Assembly: GCA_017622495.1 (NCBI GenBank)
Contig: JAGAQY010000068.1
Span: forward strand, 1 to 64,000
Direction of reading: 5' to 3'
Length of the DNA: 64,000 nucleotides
Origin: Bacteroidaceae bacterium
Lineage (GTDB): Bacteria > Bacteroidota > Bacteroidia > Bacteroidales > Bacteroidaceae
Shown piece after piece: positions 60,497 through 64,000 of the stretch. A model generated the notes under the pieces. The model saw only the letters and a list, made by a program, of their open reading frames with translations, made no database searches and was not told where the DNA came from. The position numbers and the translations under genes are program-made. Numbering within the stretch: position 1 is the first letter of the stretch; every line of letters starts with the position of its first letter.

Positions 60497-63400
60497 TCAC
60501 TGAATGCCAATGACAATCTTCTTTCCTCCACGAATGTAGATGCCGGGAGTAGGGTTCTCTACACGGCGACCCATAAGATCGTACAGCTGCCCGGAGGCAT
60601 CAATAGTCTCAACAGAGGTGATAGAGGTAGCCTTACCGACCTTGACAAATTGCCAAATCACACTCTTCTTATCTGAGGTCTGCACATAGTCTGAGGAGTT
60701 GGTAGTCCACTTCTGTCCTGCATCGGTAGAGACGACGTAGCCGCCCTGCTCCTCGTCGGGAGTAATCGCGAAGGGGAGTGCAGGTGTGTTTACACTGGCA
60801 TCGACCGCAAGATTGCTCTTGCCACTCACCGCATATGCTCCTACGCCCACCTCGCTATTGACAATATAGTATTGCCCTGCAACATCGGCAGGCAAGAAAT
60901 ACCATAGGAAACCGGGATCGTCATAATCAACGGAATAACTGGGTGCGTAGGACACTGTACGCAGATAGGTGAGGTAGCGGGGTGCCGTTTTCTCATAGGA
61001 GAGATAGAGCTCCTCGTCGACGGGCTTGATATAATAGAGCACATAACCATCTTCGGCAGAGACTTCGGGCATGGCAAGAGCCTTCTTATAGCCTGCTACA
61101 AGCTGGTCTATCAAAGCTGCGACGGCATCGATATAGGGCAGGTAGTTATCAATCTCCTCGTCGGTTTGATCCCACCACAACACATAGGCCTGCAACTCAG
61201 CAGCCCAAGCAAGAAGGGTATCGGCACCTACAAGGGGAGTGACATCGGGCTGTAGAGTCATCGGCGCAGCAGCATCCATATCGCTACTATAATCTACGAT
61301 GATCTCCCCCAAGATATTTTGGGCACGAGTCACGAGCCTGGACAATTGACTATCAAACAGTTCGCTCTGCCCGTCAACGAGGCAGGTGAGACTCCAGGTT
61401 GAAGCAGTTGAATTGGCTTGCCATCCCACCACCGTCTTGCCGGCATCGCAATGGAGGGCACCATAGTTCTGCGACTCGTCATTGATGGTGAAGGTGCCAT
61501 TGCCATTGTCTGTCACCGTGAACTTCACTGCACTGGCGGTTGTCGTTGCCGTAGCCGACACCTGTACGCTCTGGGCTATCGAACTGATATAGTTGCCTGT
61601 ACTCTTGCAACGGATATAGTAGGTGCCATCACCAGCAGGCTCGAAAGCCCATTGCTTGGCATCACTACCCGTAGGGTCGGCAATGGTACAACGTAGCTTA
61701 GTACCCGAAGTAGCCATCGAATAGGACGGATAGTTGGCATTGTAAAGTGCATACCAGTTGGCTGCATAGATGACCTGCCTTGCAGCAGGATCTGCAGCAA
61801 GGCGACGCATCTCGGCATCGAGCAATGTAGCCCACTCGCCATAGCTATGAGTACGCTGATCTTTTGCATCGTAGGCCTGGCTTGCTGAGTCAAGGAGCAC
61901 AGACAGTCCCTTGACCGCTGAGCCAAAGTAATAACCGGGCTTCATGCCCTTGTCGTCGCTCATGGCCATAGTTGCCTGAGCCTGCTTGATGGCCGTTGCC
62001 AACGCGGCATACTGCTGCTCCTCATCGCCACCCTCGGCCACAGAGAGAACAGGCACATCGGTACCATCGGCCTGGGCTGCTACGATATAAATATCCTGAG
62101 CTGCCACCTCGTCAGGGAGTGTAAAGGTCAACTTGTTGGAACCATAGAGCAGGGCATCATCGGCCTTGGCATACACCTTGAAACCCAATGCTCCTGTACC
62201 CTCGGTGATGGTCACCTTACTACCAGCCTTGCTGAAGAGATAACCATCGGCCTTTGCCGAAATATCCATAAAGTCGGTATAGTGACCCAAGTCACCGGCT
62301 TCGCTGGCCGATACAGAGGTGCCATGTTGCAGTTTATGGCCATCGCCACCATCGGTTCGCAAAACGGGCTTCACACGATCCTCAATGAATATAATAGAAG
62401 GAGCCTTGGGATATTGGGCTGCATGGGCAAGAAACTCATCCACATCGCTCTGGCGGGTAGTAAGATAGAAATCGCCATAGTCACCGATATGCTGCTTGTC
62501 GGTCAGTTCCAGATAACCCCAGAAACGAAAGAACTCTGAGAGGTCGAGCTGAGCCACATCGCAGCAAGCCTTGGCAAAAAGGAGCAAGTCCTCGTTGCCG
62601 TACACGTAGTTGGCATAATATTTAGGGTCGCGTGCCTTCATCGGGGTAGCACGCATAGCCTGTAATACGCGAGGATAGAAGGTTGTGTCAACCTGGGCCT
62701 CATGGAAGTAAAGATAGAGCTGCCAGAACATGCGCATGGTAGAAGCTCCATCGCGCAGGATATAGGGCTTATGATTGCCATAGTCATTGAAGGTAACGCT
62801 ATTGGCCGAACCGCGTGATACAAACTTGCCAAGCTTGTTCAGTGTCAAGTTGGAGAAGAAGTTATTAGATACCTCTGATGTGCCTACCGACTGGATGGCA
62901 GCCTGATGCACATGACCATTCTCATGGGCAGGACCCCAGCAGTTGTCGGCATTGCTCATCATGCGCTCGTATGGAAGCAGATTACCGGTGTAAGAGTCGA
63001 GATACTGTGTACGATAGTGTGTAGCCGACTGATAGCCCGAAGTAAGAGAAATGGCGCAGTTGAGATTGTTGAACTTCGTCAAGCGCACATCCTCAATACC
63101 CAACATGTCTTGCTGCCAACGGGTCATATCGTCCCACCAGCCTATAGCGTCGGTGATGGTATTGGGACAGAACTGCTTCAGATAGTAGCGGCTCATGTGA
63201 AACATGATGCGCTCGCCCTTCACCTGAAACACATCGGCCGTAGCAAGATTGGCCATCATGTCTACCCAGTCGGCATCGTCATGCTCCTCCTTATTCCAGA
63301 AACCATTGACAACACCCTGCTCCACATGAATCTTAAGTGCGGGATAGTCGGTAATGAGCACATCGCTCTCCAGAGAGGTATTGCCGACATATTGGATAAA

Positions 63401-64000
63401 GAGATTTGAATAATCCTTTACAGTGGGCACCATATTGAGTCCCTTCTTCAGGTCGTAGGCTGTACCCTGAATACCCGAACCATTGATAACCTCTGCTTTC
63501 AAGGTTGCTCCTTCGGGGACATCATCGCCTACGAAGATATAAAGCACATCGCCAGCCTGGCCATAAATGCCAGTGGGGTTGTTGATTCGTCCATACTTCT
63601 TGGTATAGAGCACATTGGCCCAATAGTCCGGATCGCTGTAAGCCTTGTAATTGCGTACACGGAACTCCTCTTCACGATGCCCCCAAGCCTTGTTCTTAAT
63701 CTTCACAGCCATATCCTGCAAGGAGATGGGGAGTGCTGCCATAGCAGTACGCAATGCGGCATCGTCCATCTGAACATACGAGGGCTGCAGTTCTGTACAG
63801 GTAAGGTCTGTAAAGAAGGTGGGGAGCAAAGCATTGTACTCGTCGATATGCTGCATGAGTTCGAGCTTGGCCTGATACTCTGCATAATGTTTCTGGAAAG
63901 CAGCTTGCTGCAGTGAGATGGCCTCGCTCGATACGTTCACCTCCTCAAACTGCCACTGCGATCCTGTATTAGCCGCGTCGTACCAGCGAACGATATTGTT
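60497..64000 (-). CDS. M60-like (enhancin-type) metallopeptidase, cut by the window edge
   Basis: At least 1168 codons are open to the right end of the window (reading NNIVRWYDAANTG at the edge), so the N-terminus is missing. The zinc motif is HENGH in WGPAHENGHVHQ (62912-62926) with a second Glu in VGTSEVSNN; this is the HExxH...E pattern of M60 peptidases, which act on mucin-type O-glycoproteins. Further along is a beta-trefoil/ricin-like segment (YYIRCKSTGNYIS), and the C-terminus (YDLMGRRVENPTPGIYIRGGKK) resembles a type IX sorting tail. A role in mucin binding and cleavage is inferred from the family. Confidence 0.85.
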   Translation of the reverse strand, partial: NNIVRWYDAANTGSQWQFEEVNVSSEAISLQQAAFQKHYAEYQAKLELMQHIDEYNALLPTFFTDLTCTELQPSYVQMDDAALRTAMAALPISLQDMAVKIKNKAWGHREEEFRVRNYKAYSDPDYWANVLYTKKYGRINNPTGIYGQAGDVLYIFVGDDVPEGATLKAEVINGSGIQGTAYDLKKGLNMVPTVKDYSNLFIQYVGNTSLESDVLITDYPALKIHVEQGVVNGFWNKEEHDDADWVDMMANLATADVFQVKGERIMFHMSRYYLKQFCPNTITDAIGWWDDMTRWQQDMLGIEDVRLTKFNNLNCAISLTSGYQSATHYRTQYLDSYTGNLLPYERMMSNADNCWGPAHENGHVHQAAIQSVGTSEVSNNFFSNLTLNKLGKFVSRGSANSVTFNDYGNHKPYILRDGASTMRMFWQLYLYFHEAQVDTTFYPRVLQAMRATPMKARDPKYYANYVYGNEDLLLFAKACCDVAQLDLSEFFRFWGYLELTDKQHIGDYGDFYLTTRQSDVDEFLAHAAQYPKAPSIIFIEDRVKPVLRTDGGDGHKLQHGTSVSASEAGDLGHYTDFMDISAKADGYLFSKAGSKVTITEGTGALGFKVYAKADDALLYGSNKLTFTLPDEVAAQDIYIVAAQADGTDVPVLSVAEGGDEEQQYAALATAIKQAQATMAMSDDKGMKPGYYFGSAVKGLSVLLDSASQAYDAKDQRTHSYGEWATLLDAEMRRLAADPAARQVIYAANWYALYNANYPSYSMATSGTKLRCTIADPTGSDAKQWAFEPAGDGTYYIRCKSTGNYISSIAQSVQVSATATTTASAVKFTVTDNGNGTFTINDESQNYGALHCDAGKTVVGWQANSTASTWSLTCLVDGQSELFDSQLSRLVTRAQNILGEIIVDYSSDMDAAAPMTLQPDVTPLVGADTLLAWAAELQAYVLWWDQTDEEIDNYLPYIDAVAALIDQLVAGYKKALAMPEVSAEDGYVLYYIKPVDEELYLSYEKTAPRYLTYLRTVSYAPSYSVDYDDPGFLWYFLPADVAGQYYIVNSEVGVGAYAVSGKSNLAVDASVNTPALPFAITPDEEQGGYVVSTDAGQKWTTNSSDYVQTSDKKSVIWQFVKVGKATSITSVETIDASGQLYDLMGRRVENPTPGIYIRGGKKIVIGIQ

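Overview
The window is a chromosomal segment of a Bacteroidales bacterium (Bacteroidota), probably from a gut-associated Prevotellaceae- or Muribaculaceae-like lineage; the genus is inference. Supporting signs are Bacteroidota-type promoters (TTG/TTTG, about 20 bp, then TAnnTTTG), an adjacent GlsB/GlsA glycine-lipid pair, a Rho factor with a very long low-complexity N-terminal insert, an OmpA/PD40/TPR outer-membrane lipoprotein, secreted proteins whose C-terminal tails resemble type IX sorting signals, and many polysaccharide-degrading enzymes. No rRNA, prophage, transposase or CRISPR array was seen.

Layout. 1-10.6 kb: topB, a PorE-like OmpA lipoprotein, glycine-lipid acyltransferases and an amino-acid permease, rsmI, a porin and a Gate-domain membrane protein. 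10.6-23 kb: rhaD, a GH31 glycosidase, ridA, a GH127-type enzyme, two identical tRNA-Asp genes, a GNAT, a GT2, recR and a GH110-type galactosidase. 23-35 kb: engB, an ABC-F ATPase with a coupled upstream gene, rho, a large surface protein with 210-bp repeats, an SDR and an aldehyde dehydrogenase. 35-43 kb is the accessory stretch: repeat-rich non-coding DNA, a tight small-ORF / PLD-helicase-DUF3427 / NUDIX operon, a Bro-N-like/Fic gene with a DUF4298 partner, and a PepSY-like protein. 43.5-49.5 kb: a MacAB-TolC-type efflux operon. 49.5-60.2 kb: an esterase, a four-gene alpha-glucoside/alpha-xyloside cluster on the minus strand (DUF5107-TPR, MFS sugar porter, GH31, lipoprotein) and an ECF sigma factor. 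The right edge cuts a large M60-like metallopeptidase.

The most unusual content is not a gene. The non-coding DNA is built from several dispersed repeat families: (i) a two-hairpin element of about 80 bp whose stems change in a compensatory way between copies; (ii) arrays of 5-bp mini-hairpins with 3-nt loops, mostly of GNA type, separated by GGTTAAT/TTTAACC; (iii) AATTGTCAATT-type tracts; (iv) CTAAACCC tracts directly before start codons; (v) GACGAT and AACGTGGAACG tracts. Members of these families also lie in frame inside topB, the GH127-type gene, the DUF5107-TPR gene and (a different family) the ABC-F linker. They also supply the stop codon of at least three genes. This suggests a mobile or self-templating repeat system that tolerates, or is used for, insertion in coding regions.
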